Of a DNA stretch of 48,204 bases, positions 8,699-16,988 are shown in pieces. Within the stretch, counting starts at the first letter, position 1; the number at the start of each line of letters is the position of its first letter. The stretch comes from DAOPXV01 sp035352535 (GTDB taxonomy: Bacteria; Muiribacteriota; UBA9980): assembly GCA_964545075.1 (NCBI GenBank), contig CAZJFS010000013.1:1-48204 (forward strand), read 5' to 3'. The notes below the pieces were generated by a model. It was not told the DNA's origin. It saw only the letters and a program-made list of their open reading frames with translations, and did not search any database. A program made the position numbers and the translations under genes.

Positions 8699-10066
8699 TT
8701 ATTTCCTTCTGAATAAAACTTTGAAGTTGAAGTCCATCGCTATAGCGTTAGGCGGAAGAGACGCGTTCTTCAAAAAGTCGGGAAGCGCCTGTTTCAATCT
8801 CTTTATAAGTATCATCAGCCCTTTTTCATCGGTCGACGGCAGAAGCACCATTAAAAAATTCTCGTCCTTGAACCTCGATACTATGTCCACGTCGCGCACT
8901 ATCGTTTTTACGAATATTGAAAAAAGCCTTAATATTTCAGGTTTTTTATCCTCATCGATATTTTCGTAATTGGTTATCTTGACCAGCAGCGTCGAAAGGT
9001 CAAAATTATAGCGCTGCGCCCTGCTGTGCTCTTCCGAGATCCTCTTTTTAAAATAATCATATTTATAAGCGAGGGTCAGTTCATCCTCGATGCTTTTCGA
9101 TTTCATCTCGATCATCTGGCGCGATTTGACGAGCGCGCTCTGCGTCCAGTTGGCGACGAGTTCGAGTATATTTATCGTTTCGAGGTTCATTCTCGAAAAA
9201 GGTATGTCGAATATGACTATGAAGCCGTATAATTCGCTGGTGTCCTTGAAGCTTATAGGGCATGCGATCTTAACGTCGGATCTGGCTATGTGCTTGGGTT
9301 TCGTGTCGTAAATATCGACGAGCGTAAATATTTTTCCAGTGGAATTGGCTTCAGCCACGACGGGATCGTCGTTCACGTTTCCAATCTGCGGTATCGCTGA
9401 AGTTTTCGAATTTTCGCCGACGTATTCTTCTACGATTATGAGCTTGCCGCCCTCTATAATCTTATAAATAGCGAACGATTCCGAATCGGTGAATTTTAAA
9501 ATCAGCTGGCTGACGGATCTCATGAGTTCGTCCTCGTTGAAGGAATCAAGCGAGGAAGCCGCCTGATAAACGGTTTTGATAGTGTTGGAAGTTTCGAATA
9601 TTTTAAGCGCGCTTTTTCTGTCGTCTTCCGATATGCCTTCGTTCACTTCGTTTACGCTGTCGATATGTTTTTCAAGCAGCGCGTTCTTTTCGAGAAGGAC
9701 CCTGTTTTCATGGTCGAATGTTTCGCGGATGAGCGAGAGATAATATCCGGCCAGAAGAAAAAAGATCGGGGTCCTTATGCCGGCGGGCGAAGTTATGAAT
9801 TCCGAAAAAGCCGCGCTGGATCGAGCGTACGCTATTAAAATATAGAAAATTGCCACTATGATCGCGGATATGAATCCGAAAGGAAACCGCTGCCTCGGCG
9901 AAAGAAAGAGGATTATAAGCCAGAACGGGTGCAGCGAGAAGCCGAGAAAACCGATATCCCCCCTGAAAAAATTCAGATTTATAAGCATCATGGCCGCTAT
10001 GAATATAAGCGGTTCGGCTATATAATAAGCCGTTTTTTTATTCGAGAATACTTTAAAAATATCCAT
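8699..10066 (-). CDS. pelD: PelD, membrane c-di-GMP receptor (GAF plus degenerate GGDEF)
   Basis: At 455 residues this matches Pseudomonas PelD. It has about four N-terminal membrane segments (residues 13-112), a short coiled coil (116-140), a GAF domain (about 165-310) and a degenerate GGDEF domain (about 325-455). The active-site motif is ruined (FKDENF at 399-404 where GGDEF should be), so no diguanylate cyclase activity is expected. The inhibitory I-site is kept: R391-D-V-D394, five residues before it, fits the RxxD motif with which PelD binds c-di-GMP. It therefore probably switches Pel synthesis on post-translationally when c-di-GMP is high. Confidence 0.93.
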   Translation of the reverse strand: MDIFKVFSNKKTAYYIAEPLIFIAAMMLINLNFFRGDIGFLGFSLHPFWLIILFLSPRQRFPFGFISAIIVAIFYILIAYARSSAAFSEFITSPAGIRTPIFFLLAGYYLSLIRETFDHENRVLLEKNALLEKHIDSVNEVNEGISEDDRKSALKIFETSNTIKTVYQAASSLDSFNEDELMRSVSQLILKFTDSESFAIYKIIEGGKLIIVEEYVGENSKTSAIPQIGNVNDDPVVAEANSTGKIFTLVDIYDTKPKHIARSDVKIACPISFKDTSELYGFIVIFDIPFSRMNLETINILELVANWTQSALVKSRQMIEMKSKSIEDELTLAYKYDYFKKRISEEHSRAQRYNFDLSTLLVKITNYENIDEDKKPEILRLFSIFVKTIVRDVDIVSRFKDENFLMVLLPSTDEKGLMILIKRLKQALPDFLKNASLPPNAIAMDFNFKVLFRRK

Positions 10067-10084
10067 TTAACACGCCCGTATTTA

Positions 10085-10471
10085 TTAAAATTTCATGTTC
10101 TCGCTGAAGTAAGCGGCTTTTCTTGCCACCATTATCAGTTCGATCCCCGAAAAAGGTTTTTCGATATATCCGAACAACTCCAGTTCCGGGAAAAGGCTGA
10201 AGAATTTATCCATCGGAAACGGCGAAAGCGCTATCAGCGGAACGTTCGCCCTGGCTTTGTCCTCGAAAGATCTTATCTTGCTTAAAAATATTCCGATGTC
10301 GGCGTTTTTGAGAAATATAGGCGCGAATATCATGGAAATGTCGCCGCTTAATATCTCTGAAAAAGCCGCGTCAAACGAGTCGAGGCAGGTCGTTTCTAAT
10401 CCGGCCAGGTTTAAGATTGAAGCCAGGCCCCTTGAAAAATCAATGTTCTCATCGAGTATGAGCGCTTTCAT
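10085..10471 (-). CDS. Pseudo-receiver domain protein of the pel operon
   Basis: A stand-alone 128-residue protein with the beta-alpha fold pattern of a response-regulator receiver. It keeps the N-terminal acidic pair region (LILDEN), the conserved Ser of strand 4 (ALSP, about S83) and the strand 5 Lys-Pro (EKPF, K105). The strand 3 phosphoacceptor Asp is missing: the sequence there is MIFAPIF, with A50/P51 at the position. Phosphorylation therefore looks impossible, and the domain is likely a protein-interaction module. It begins one base after pelA stops and precedes pelD by 18 nt. No Pel counterpart is known to me. Confidence 0.75.
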   Translation of the reverse strand: MKALILDENIDFSRGLASILNLAGLETTCLDSFDAAFSEILSGDISMIFAPIFLKNADIGIFLSKIRSFEDKARANVPLIALSPFPMDKFFSLFPELELFGYIEKPFSGIELIMVARKAAYFSENMKF

Positions 10472-12310
10472 CTAACGTTTCTCCCCGCTTTTTACCGCGA
10501 CTATATGATCGTTCGAGCCGTCGAGGCTTACATACAGCGAGCCGTTTATCGTTTTCGATCCTGATACGTTTTTACATTTAGTTATGTCGAGTTCGGTTCC
10601 CGCGCCGTCAAAGCGCACGGACGGAAGATATCCCGAGGTTTTGATCTCATAAACGCCCGGCGACGTTTTTACGATCCCGGCGGTTAAAAAATCGTTTATT
10701 ATTTTTATATAATCGGACGCGAATATTACTTCAGGGTCCTGCTTCAACGCGAAATTTATGACGTCTAAAAGCGCGCCGAGCGTCTCGCTCTTCTGGCCCG
10801 AAAAGAAATGAAAGTAAATATCCATCGGGGCGAGCCTTCTGGGCCGTTCGGTGCTCTGGAACGTCTCAATGACTTTTTTATATCCGCCGAAATTCGATGT
10901 GAAGAGATTTGTGTAGATGACCTCGTTGCAGGCCGGCGTCAGAATCTGAAAACCCGATCCGGCGTTAAGATATGGCGGCCTTAAAAAAAGCGTCGAATTA
11001 TATGTGGTGTCGAATTTTGAATCGCCGCCGTTGATGTTTAAAAGCGAATTTTTGGTTATGACTTCCATGGCTTCGTCGCCCGGATTGCATTTTCCGCTCC
11101 AGAACATGAGCGCGGTTTCCTTTCCCCTGGGGACGATATTTTTGTTTATAAAATCGAGCGAAAGCCTTATTTCGTAGTCGTAATTGAATTCATATCCCGG
11201 AATTTGAAGATTTACGATTTTTTTTGACCAGTCATGCGGATGAGAAAAGCCGTGCGACGCCGCTTCAACATTATCAAGTCCGCATATAGACTTCGCGATA
11301 TCGACGAATTCAGGTTTTTTCGAGATGGCCGGGTCTATCTGCCCGGTTATGAATGAGACGGAAAATTTAATTTGTGGAAAAGCCTTGAATATTTTTTCCT
11401 TGATAATTTCAGCGCAGAGAGTTTTTTTGTCTATTTCGGAGATATTGGCGAAACCGTCGCCGTCTATGTGCGAGAAAAGGATGCGTTTTCCGTTCTTGGT
11501 CGTCGTGTCGAGCCTTATTTCGCCCGCGAGGCCGAGCGCCTTTTCGAGGAATAAAAGCGGGTTGATGCGCCATTTCTTGCTTTTGAAATCGGACGATGAA
11601 AAATATGCGTATGTGTTTAAAACCATCGCGCCGCGAGGCGTTATAAAGATCACGTCGGACGATGAATTCGCCAGGTCGCGTCTTTTTATTTTCATGAAGA
11701 CCTGAGATTCGGCAGTGTTTAAAACGTTGAATTGCAAGTAAAAAAGCGGGTCGCCGCCGCCGTATTTTACGCCGAATTCGCACATGGCCTGGTCTTTATG
11801 TTCTATTTCGACGCATTTGGCGTCGGCCGTCCAGTTGCCGGAATATTTAAAGCCGGCCGATCCGAAGGCCGCGTTCAGAACATTCATTTCAACCGGTTTT
11901 TTACCGGCCGCTGTGTCGATATACGCGCCGAAATTTTCAAAAATTATATATTTAACGCCTTTATCGGTCGTTTTTTTTACAAACGCGCAATATTCGCCGG
12001 CGTTTTTCATTTCGCCGTTTCCGAACCATGAGATCACGGCGTCGTAATTTTTCATTTCGTTATCGTCCGGGATTCCGGCTTCTATATCGTGATACTTCAC
12101 TCTGACGCCAAGGTAGTGAAGCGGTACGCCGAGCATATTGAGGCATTCGTTAAAATTTCCGGTAGCGCCCTCGGAGCTTTTATAAAGGCAGATAACCCTG
12201 TAATTCCGATTATTTTCAGCGCCAACGACCGATGCCGGAATAAATACGGCTGCTAAAAGGCATATAAAAAAATAAAAAAACAGTTTTTTGCTGTTGAATG
12301 CTGATCTCAT
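10472..12310 (-). CDS. pelA: PelA-like secreted polysaccharide deacetylase
   Basis: This 612-residue protein has an N-terminal hydrophobic export signal (about residues 10-31). A flavodoxin-like or reductase-like domain follows (about 37-230), as in the middle of Pseudomonas PelA. A NodB-type deacetylase domain comes next, with HIDGDG (281-286, metal/catalytic Asp) and SHGFSHPHD (352-360, metal-binding His pair). The N-terminal glycoside hydrolase domain of full-length PelA is absent, so this resembles the shorter PelA forms. Expected role: partial de-N-acetylation of Pel outside the inner membrane. It is the first gene of the operon. No Shine-Dalgarno is seen, and its promoter places transcription only a few bases before the ATG. 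Confidence 0.88.
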   Translation of the reverse strand: MRSAFNSKKLFFYFFICLLAAVFIPASVVGAENNRNYRVICLYKSSEGATGNFNECLNMLGVPLHYLGVRVKYHDIEAGIPDDNEMKNYDAVISWFGNGEMKNAGEYCAFVKKTTDKGVKYIIFENFGAYIDTAAGKKPVEMNVLNAAFGSAGFKYSGNWTADAKCVEIEHKDQAMCEFGVKYGGGDPLFYLQFNVLNTAESQVFMKIKRRDLANSSSDVIFITPRGAMVLNTYAYFSSSDFKSKKWRINPLLFLEKALGLAGEIRLDTTTKNGKRILFSHIDGDGFANISEIDKKTLCAEIIKEKIFKAFPQIKFSVSFITGQIDPAISKKPEFVDIAKSICGLDNVEAASHGFSHPHDWSKKIVNLQIPGYEFNYDYEIRLSLDFINKNIVPRGKETALMFWSGKCNPGDEAMEVITKNSLLNINGGDSKFDTTYNSTLFLRPPYLNAGSGFQILTPACNEVIYTNLFTSNFGGYKKVIETFQSTERPRRLAPMDIYFHFFSGQKSETLGALLDVINFALKQDPEVIFASDYIKIINDFLTAGIVKTSPGVYEIKTSGYLPSVRFDGAGTELDITKCKNVSGSKTINGSLYVSLDGSNDHIVAVKSGEKR

Positions 12311-12319
12311 AATTTACAC

Positions 12320-12349
12320 ATTTTATCATATATTCAGAGATAAGTTCAA
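12320..12349 (-). promoter_or_regulatory. Promoter of the pel operon, apparently leaderless
   Basis: On the minus strand, TTGAAC (12349-12344), an 18-nt spacer, then TAAAAT (12325-12320). Only 9 nt separate the -10 box from the pelA ATG (12310), leaving a predicted 5' leader of about 2-4 nt and no room for a ribosome-binding site. Confidence 0.55.
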
Positions 12350-12420
12350 GTAAAAAAATAAAACGCAAAGATGCCGTCGGTTGAAATGACGGCCGAAAGT
12401 GAAAAAATAATGAGATGAAA

Positions 12421-13227
12421 TTATTTTGCCGATAACTTTTGCTTGAATTGAAGAGGAGTTATGCCCGTAAATTTTTTGAATTCTTTAATGAAATGTGATT
12501 GATCGTAATGTCCGGTTACGAGGGCGAGTTCCTTAAAATCCATATGTTTTTTTATTGCGAGCAGATGAATAGCGTTTTGTATTCTTAACATTCTGACGAA
12601 TTCCTTGGGGCCGGTTCCAATATATTGTGAAAACAGCCTTCTGGTCTGTCTTTCGCATACGCAGCTTAATTGTGATATCATATCGCCGGTAATAAACTTA
12701 TTGCCGTTGAATGTGTTTTTTATTTGTTCGATCGCGGGCGGAACGCGCCGATCGTTTTTATTTAATAAATCTATAAAATAATTTTCTAAAAATAATATTT
12801 TATCGTGAATGTTATCGGCCGTCATTAATCTTTCGTAGAGCTCATTCACGCGGGCCCCTATAACATCGGAAAGGTTAAAGGAATTGGATTTGAAATCGGA
12901 GGCGTGTATGTCCATAAATGATAAAATCCCGCCCGGCAGGAATTTTATGCCTAATAAGCAGGTTTTGCCTGACGCCGTTAAAGATATCCGGCTTTCGGAT
13001 ATTCCATAGATCTTCATTGGACCGGCGTTTCGATTCAGCGATAGATTCATGACTATATTGAAGGAACCGTCCGATGTGATCGAGATTTCAAGAGGCGAAA
13101 TCAATTTGACGTTAGTTATTACATACCAGTAAGATTCGATATGGCTTTTCAGCCTACCGCATGGCTTAACGTCACCGCTTTCGATCAAATTGTGAGATGC
13201 TGAAGCGACATATACTTCTTTTTGCAT
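12421..13227 (-). CDS. AraC-family transcriptional regulator
   Basis: This 268-residue protein has an N-terminal cupin-like sensing region (about 1-150; the early SYWYVI and later GIKFLPGG segments are typical of AraC members with this domain). A C-terminal double helix-turn-helix follows (about 165-268), including GHYDQSHFIKEFKKFTGITP, the classical AraC signature. It probably binds DNA near its own gene; a near-palindrome lies 65-92 nt upstream. The divergent GNAT gene begins 305 nt away and is a plausible target. No Shine-Dalgarno precedes the ATG, and a TATAGT box (13246-13241) lies only 13 nt upstream. The ligand is unknown. Confidence 0.9.
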   Translation of the reverse strand: MQKEVYVASASHNLIESGDVKPCGRLKSHIESYWYVITNVKLISPLEISITSDGSFNIVMNLSLNRNAGPMKIYGISESRISLTASGKTCLLGIKFLPGGILSFMDIHASDFKSNSFNLSDVIGARVNELYERLMTADNIHDKILFLENYFIDLLNKNDRRVPPAIEQIKNTFNGNKFITGDMISQLSCVCERQTRRLFSQYIGTGPKEFVRMLRIQNAIHLLAIKKHMDFKELALVTGHYDQSHFIKEFKKFTGITPLQFKQKLSAK

Positions 13228-13532
13228 AGTTTAAAAAATAACTATAATTTTAATCGGAAAATGCCGGAAATAAATTTGCTGAATTCATTATACATTATAC
13301 ATTAACGTGTATATAATGTCAAAAATTAATTTCTTGATTTATATGGCTATTTATGTTATTAAAAATTTAAGAATTAATTTTATTTATGATCCGGCGAGAT
13401 GCTTTCGCTAAGGGAAAAATATAAAAAATGTCCATATTTTACTATAGTTGCATAAATATTTATTGTATAAATATCATGCCATGATGCCAGGCGCTTATTT
13501 GCCCGGGCCTGATTACTGACTTAAGGAGAATT
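13228..13532. other. Divergent intergenic region between araC-type and GNAT genes
   Basis: This 305-nt, AT-rich spacer holds the putative promoter of the AraC gene (minus, TATAGT at 13246-13241), an interrupted palindrome (13292-13319) and a GGAG ribosome-binding site just before 13533. No small open frame or RNA family was recognised. Confidence 0.6.
13292..13319. promoter_or_regulatory. Candidate operator: interrupted palindrome
   Basis: ACATTATACA (13292-13301), six bases, then TGTATATAATGT (13308-13319): two inverted arms differing by a two-base insertion. The left arm overlaps a direct repeat of ATTATACATT. The spot between divergent genes fits an operator for the AraC-type regulator, but binding is inferred. 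Confidence 0.4.
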
Positions 13533-14438
13533 ATGTTAATTAACGAAACTAAAAATTTGCGTTTGATAAGCGACTATAAAAACATAAACAAATACCGTTC
13601 GAGTTTTAATGAACTCGCGGGCGAGGTCTTTGAAATTGATTTCGAGCCATGGTATAAAGCGGGTTTCTGGAACGAAAGATATGTCTGCTATTCATATGCG
13701 GCCGGCGATGTTGTAGTTTCAAATATTTCAGTTAATAAAATGGACCTGATAATTAACGGTGAAACAAAAAGCGCCATCCAGATAGGCACGGTAATGACCC
13801 GCTCCGATTATCGTAAAAAAGGTCTTTCCTCGGCCCTGATGAATATCGTGTTAAACGAATATACTTCGAAATGTGATTTTATTTATCTCTTCGCCAATGA
13901 ATCGGCTTATGGTTTTTATCCCGGCTTCGGTTTTAAGGAGCTTGGCGAAACTTCATTCGCGTTTAAGCCGGAATTTAGCGGTATGAAAGGACCGGCCATA
14001 AGGCGCCTTGATATTAACAATAATAAGGATTATGAAATATTAAAAAGGCTGTCTTTTAAAAGCGCTCCGGTTTCTAAAAAATTCGGAGTAATGAATTATT
14101 CGCATTTGATCATGTTTTATTGTCTGAGCTATTACGCGGATGCTATTTATTATATAGACGATATCGATGCCGTCGTTATTTACAGGATCGAAAACGGCTC
14201 TCTTTATTTATACGATATTTTATGCGGGAACGGCGCGGACCTGGAAATAATTATAAATGCGTTAAGTGAAGATATGCGTAAAACCGCTGCTCAAAAGATA
14301 GTTTTTATGTTCACGCCCGATCGCTTCGGCCAAAATATAAGCGGATCAAGAGAAGAAAAAGATTATAAGCTGTTCGTAAGGTCAGCGGCAGGCGAATTTC
14401 CTGATGAATTTATCGTTCCGCGGCTTTCTCACGCGTAA
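13533..14438 (+). CDS. GNAT-family N-acetyltransferase
   Basis: This 301-residue protein has a GNAT domain in its first half. The acetyl-CoA pyrophosphate loop (R/Q-x-x-G-x-G/A type) is RKKGLSSAL at about residues 93-101, preceded by a beta-strand with IGTVMTRSDY, and FYPGFGFKELG at about 128-138 is the usual end of the fold. The second half (about 150-301) is a less conserved domain, possibly a second degenerate GNAT fold as in Eis-like enzymes, though shorter than Eis (about 400 residues). AAGGAG lies 6 nt before the ATG. Acceptor substrate unknown; the divergent AraC gene may control it. Confidence 0.85.
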   Translation: MLINETKNLRLISDYKNINKYRSSFNELAGEVFEIDFEPWYKAGFWNERYVCYSYAAGDVVVSNISVNKMDLIINGETKSAIQIGTVMTRSDYRKKGLSSALMNIVLNEYTSKCDFIYLFANESAYGFYPGFGFKELGETSFAFKPEFSGMKGPAIRRLDINNNKDYEILKRLSFKSAPVSKKFGVMNYSHLIMFYCLSYYADAIYYIDDIDAVVIYRIENGSLYLYDILCGNGADLEIIINALSEDMRKTAAQKIVFMFTPDRFGQNISGSREEKDYKLFVRSAAGEFPDEFIVPRLSHA

Positions 14439-14541
14439 TTTGCCTTGCCATAATTGAAAATGCCGCCGCGTGAAATATTATTATTTTTAATTTTTGGGAA
14501 TAAACAGGATCGTCGCGCATCATGTTACCGGGTGGATAAAT

Positions 14542-15114
14542 ATGCAAATACAAACCGTAAAGAACGAAAATATAATAAACGCTTATCGCGATGGAAACCG
14601 CAAAGGTTTTGAGGCGCTGTACGATGCCTACTACAAGGACGTTTTTTATTTCACCCTCAATCTTTCGGGCGACGCGCACGGTTCTCTTGATATAACTCAA
14701 ACGGTTTTTATGAAAGCTTTTAACGAATTCAACAAAAAAAGCGTATCGGATATAAGCAATATAAAAGCATGGCTTTTCAAAATAGCCGTCAATGAATTTT
14801 ATCAGATCAGAAGATCGTATGTGACAAGAATTAAATATATGGTTGAAAATCTTTTCAGGTTCATAGACAGGGAATCGGAAGTCCATGTGGAATTCATTGA
14901 AAAAAAAATACTTGAAGAGGAAAAAAAAGATCTTGGAAAATGGCTGCTTCAGATAGAAGAAAAAGACAGGGCGATATTAATATTAAGATACTACGACGAA
15001 CTATCCTACGCCGAAATATCGGCTATTCTTGAAATAGAAGAAGGCACTGTAATGTCGCGTCTTTTCAGGGCTAAAGAAAAATTGAGGAGGTTGATGGATG
15101 ATGAATCAAAATAA
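14542..15114 (+). CDS. ECF-type RNA polymerase sigma factor
   Basis: This 190-residue sigma-70 family protein has region 2 at about residues 20-85 (FEALYDAYYKDVFYFTLN; DITQTVFMKAF; IKAWLFKIAVNEF) and region 4 at about 125-185 (ILRYYDELSYAEISAILEIE with the DNA-contact helix EGTVMSRLFRAKEKL). This is the minimal ECF layout. ATG at 14542 was chosen because GGTGGA precedes it by about 6 nt and region 2 begins soon after; an in-frame ATG at 14494 has no ribosome-binding site. The gene overlaps the next one by 17 nt, and the following membrane proteins may act as its anti-sigma or targets. Confidence 0.9.
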   Translation: MQIQTVKNENIINAYRDGNRKGFEALYDAYYKDVFYFTLNLSGDAHGSLDITQTVFMKAFNEFNKKSVSDISNIKAWLFKIAVNEFYQIRRSYVTRIKYMVENLFRFIDRESEVHVEFIEKKILEEEKKDLGKWLLQIEEKDRAILILRYYDELSYAEISAILEIEEGTVMSRLFRAKEKLRRLMDDESK

Positions 15115-15541
15115 CGATTTTGACCCCAAAATAAAAGGCGTTTTTTTAAACGTCTCGGCAAGACGCCAAAATATTGATATAGACAATATAAAAAGCATGC
15201 AGTTCAAAGCTATAACGGCGAAAGGGCCGTTTGTCGCGAAAGTGATTTGGCTGGCCGCGATAATATTGATAGTATGTTTAGCTTATCAGTCGTCGAACGT
15301 GTCAGGCAGCGGTTTTAACAAAGCCGGCATATCCGACATTTCCGTTTTCGAAGAGCAGCCGCCATATCAATCCGGGGAAAATAAAAGCGCTCAGTCTCCG
15401 GATTTCATATTTTGGCTGGCGGTGTTTTTAACCGAGGGGCTGGTCTTATTTTATATAATAAAATTCATAGATAGTATTGCGACCTCGATTTTATCAAGAA
15501 TTTCACATGACAGGTTTAAAACCATCCATTTTATCTGCTGA
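15098..15541 (+). CDS. Small two-span membrane protein, possible anti-sigma partner
   Basis: This 147-residue protein has a cytoplasmic-looking N-terminus of about 45 residues, a membrane segment at about 48-67 (IWLAAIILIVCLAY), a short external loop and a second span at about 103-127. It overlaps the sigma gene by 17 nt and is preceded by AGGAGG, so the two are translationally coupled. Membrane proteins placed this way are often anti-sigma factors, but no zinc-binding HxxxCxxC motif is present and no family was recognised. Function is inferred from position only. Confidence 0.75.
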   Translation: MMNQNNDFDPKIKGVFLNVSARRQNIDIDNIKSMQFKAITAKGPFVAKVIWLAAIILIVCLAYQSSNVSGSGFNKAGISDISVFEEQPPYQSGENKSAQSPDFIFWLAVFLTEGLVLFYIIKFIDSIATSILSRISHDRFKTIHFIC

Positions 15542-15606
15542 TTAAGTTTTTTCCGGAAAAGGCGCCGTTTCAGGAAAAACTATTTTATAAACGGGAAGTG
15601 ATAGAT

Positions 15607-16917
15607 ATGTTGAAAAATATAAAATCGTGCCTCGGTTCCATGAAATCGAGAATCATATTTTCCATAGTGCTGTTTTTCCTTCTATTTCAGGCGTTTTTGA
15701 CGTATGGCCTGGTCAGTATTTTTTACGACGGCAGCAATGATCATTCGGAAAGGCCCGTGAATTTAGTTCAAAGGACGGACAGCGAGGAAGCGGTCATAAA
15801 AAAAATACTGGAATTAATCGAACTGGACGACTATAAATTCCATACCGGCGATATTAACCGGAATTTCACTGAAAAACACATGGAAACCATTGAGAACAGA
15901 GTCATCGGTTATTTGGACCCTGACCGCAATCCCGGCTTGCTTGAAATCATAGGTCAAAACAAGATAATGGTAAGCGAACCTTATAAATTCAATGCAGTGA
16001 AAAATATCGTGAAATCTTTAAAAGAATATGTTTTAATCTGTCTTGAAAAAAAAGATTTTGAAAAAGCCCTTTCGGCTTTCAACGCGATGGTTTCAATGGT
16101 CATATTTTCCGAAAGGGGCAACGAGGGCGCCCAGGTTTTGATCTGCGGCATGATATCGACCAGCCTGCGAATCATTTTAAGCGAAGTTACCAATAAGCTG
16201 ATTGATGGCGCGAAAGAAAATCTTACCGCCGACCGGCTGGAAAAAATGAATCAAAAAATCAACAAATGCTCTGAATGCGCTACCGGTTTTTTCGACGTAC
16301 TCAAGGGCGAAATGAATGCCGTTAAAACAAATTTCACCAATTATCCGTCGGGTTTTTATAAAAATAATTTCTTTAAAGCCCTGGCGCTTATGCTGGCTTT
16401 TAAATCGATGGACCTCTATTACGGAAACGCCATAGACCAGTACGAAGAGATAATGAATAAATTTATGTCGGTAAAAGATAAGCCTTACGCGGAAGCCTGT
16501 AAGAAAATCAAGGACACTTTCGCCGATTTTGAAATCAAGGCGAAGACACCGTATTCCATTTTTTTATCGCGGATGCACCCGCTGGTTATGATGGCCGTGC
16601 CGAATCTATGCAGAGCGTTCGATCAGTTCGTCGCGACGAAGATGAGAATGAACGCCATATCCATCAGGATCGCGCTTTTGAAAAATTCACGCTCGGGCGG
16701 GAAAACGCCTTTATCCATAAATGAAGTGCCAAACTTACCGGGGCTTTCCAGCGGCAAGGATAAAATAACTGACCTTTTTACCGGTGAAAAGTTGAAATAC
16801 TCGGTAAGCCAGACGGGCGAAGTGACTATATATAGCTGCGGCCCGGACATGATGGACAACGGCGGAAAAACCGACGCTTATAACGGCCTGTCCGCAGGGT
16901 TCGATATTAAATTATAA
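15607..16917 (+). CDS. Membrane-anchored protein of unknown function
   Basis: This 436-residue protein has one N-terminal membrane segment (about residues 13-36) and a long helical extracytoplasmic region. The C-terminus (TDLFTGEKLKYSV, then TIYSCGPDMMDNGGK) resembles the closing motif of many secreted proteins of uncultured bacteria and planctomycetes, usually written DPF-G-L-Y followed by YSVGPDG-DDGG. ATG at 15607 is preferred over GTG at 15598 because GGGAAG lies at the right distance from it. It follows the sigma factor and small membrane protein in the same direction and may belong to the same operon. No enzymatic motif is seen. Confidence 0.75.
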   Translation: MLKNIKSCLGSMKSRIIFSIVLFFLLFQAFLTYGLVSIFYDGSNDHSERPVNLVQRTDSEEAVIKKILELIELDDYKFHTGDINRNFTEKHMETIENRVIGYLDPDRNPGLLEIIGQNKIMVSEPYKFNAVKNIVKSLKEYVLICLEKKDFEKALSAFNAMVSMVIFSERGNEGAQVLICGMISTSLRIILSEVTNKLIDGAKENLTADRLEKMNQKINKCSECATGFFDVLKGEMNAVKTNFTNYPSGFYKNNFFKALALMLAFKSMDLYYGNAIDQYEEIMNKFMSVKDKPYAEACKKIKDTFADFEIKAKTPYSIFLSRMHPLVMMAVPNLCRAFDQFVATKMRMNAISIRIALLKNSRSGGKTPLSINEVPNLPGLSSGKDKITDLFTGEKLKYSVSQTGEVTIYSCGPDMMDNGGKTDAYNGLSAGFDIKL

Positions 16918-16961
16918 TATCGCCGAAATCGGCGGGCTGAAACAACGCGATAAATAAAATA

Positions 16962-16970
16962 TGTTATAAT
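16962..16970 (+). promoter_or_regulatory. Extended -10 promoter before the DUF2330-like gene
   Basis: TGTTATAAT is an extended -10 element (TGn plus TATAAT at 16965-16970); no good -35 box is seen. Only 9 nt follow before an in-frame TTG (16980) and 18 nt before the ATG (16989). No Shine-Dalgarno lies between, so this gene may be translated from a leaderless or nearly leaderless mRNA. Confidence 0.5.
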
Positions 16971-16988
16971 GTGATTTAGTTGATAACG

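Noticed and set aside
13448..13471. TTGCAT...TATAAA as promoter of the GNAT gene
   Set aside because: The spacer is only 12 nt.
16921..16934. CGCCG-AAAT-CGGCG hairpin after the 436-residue protein
   Set aside because: Short stem without T-run; not sufficient for a terminator call.
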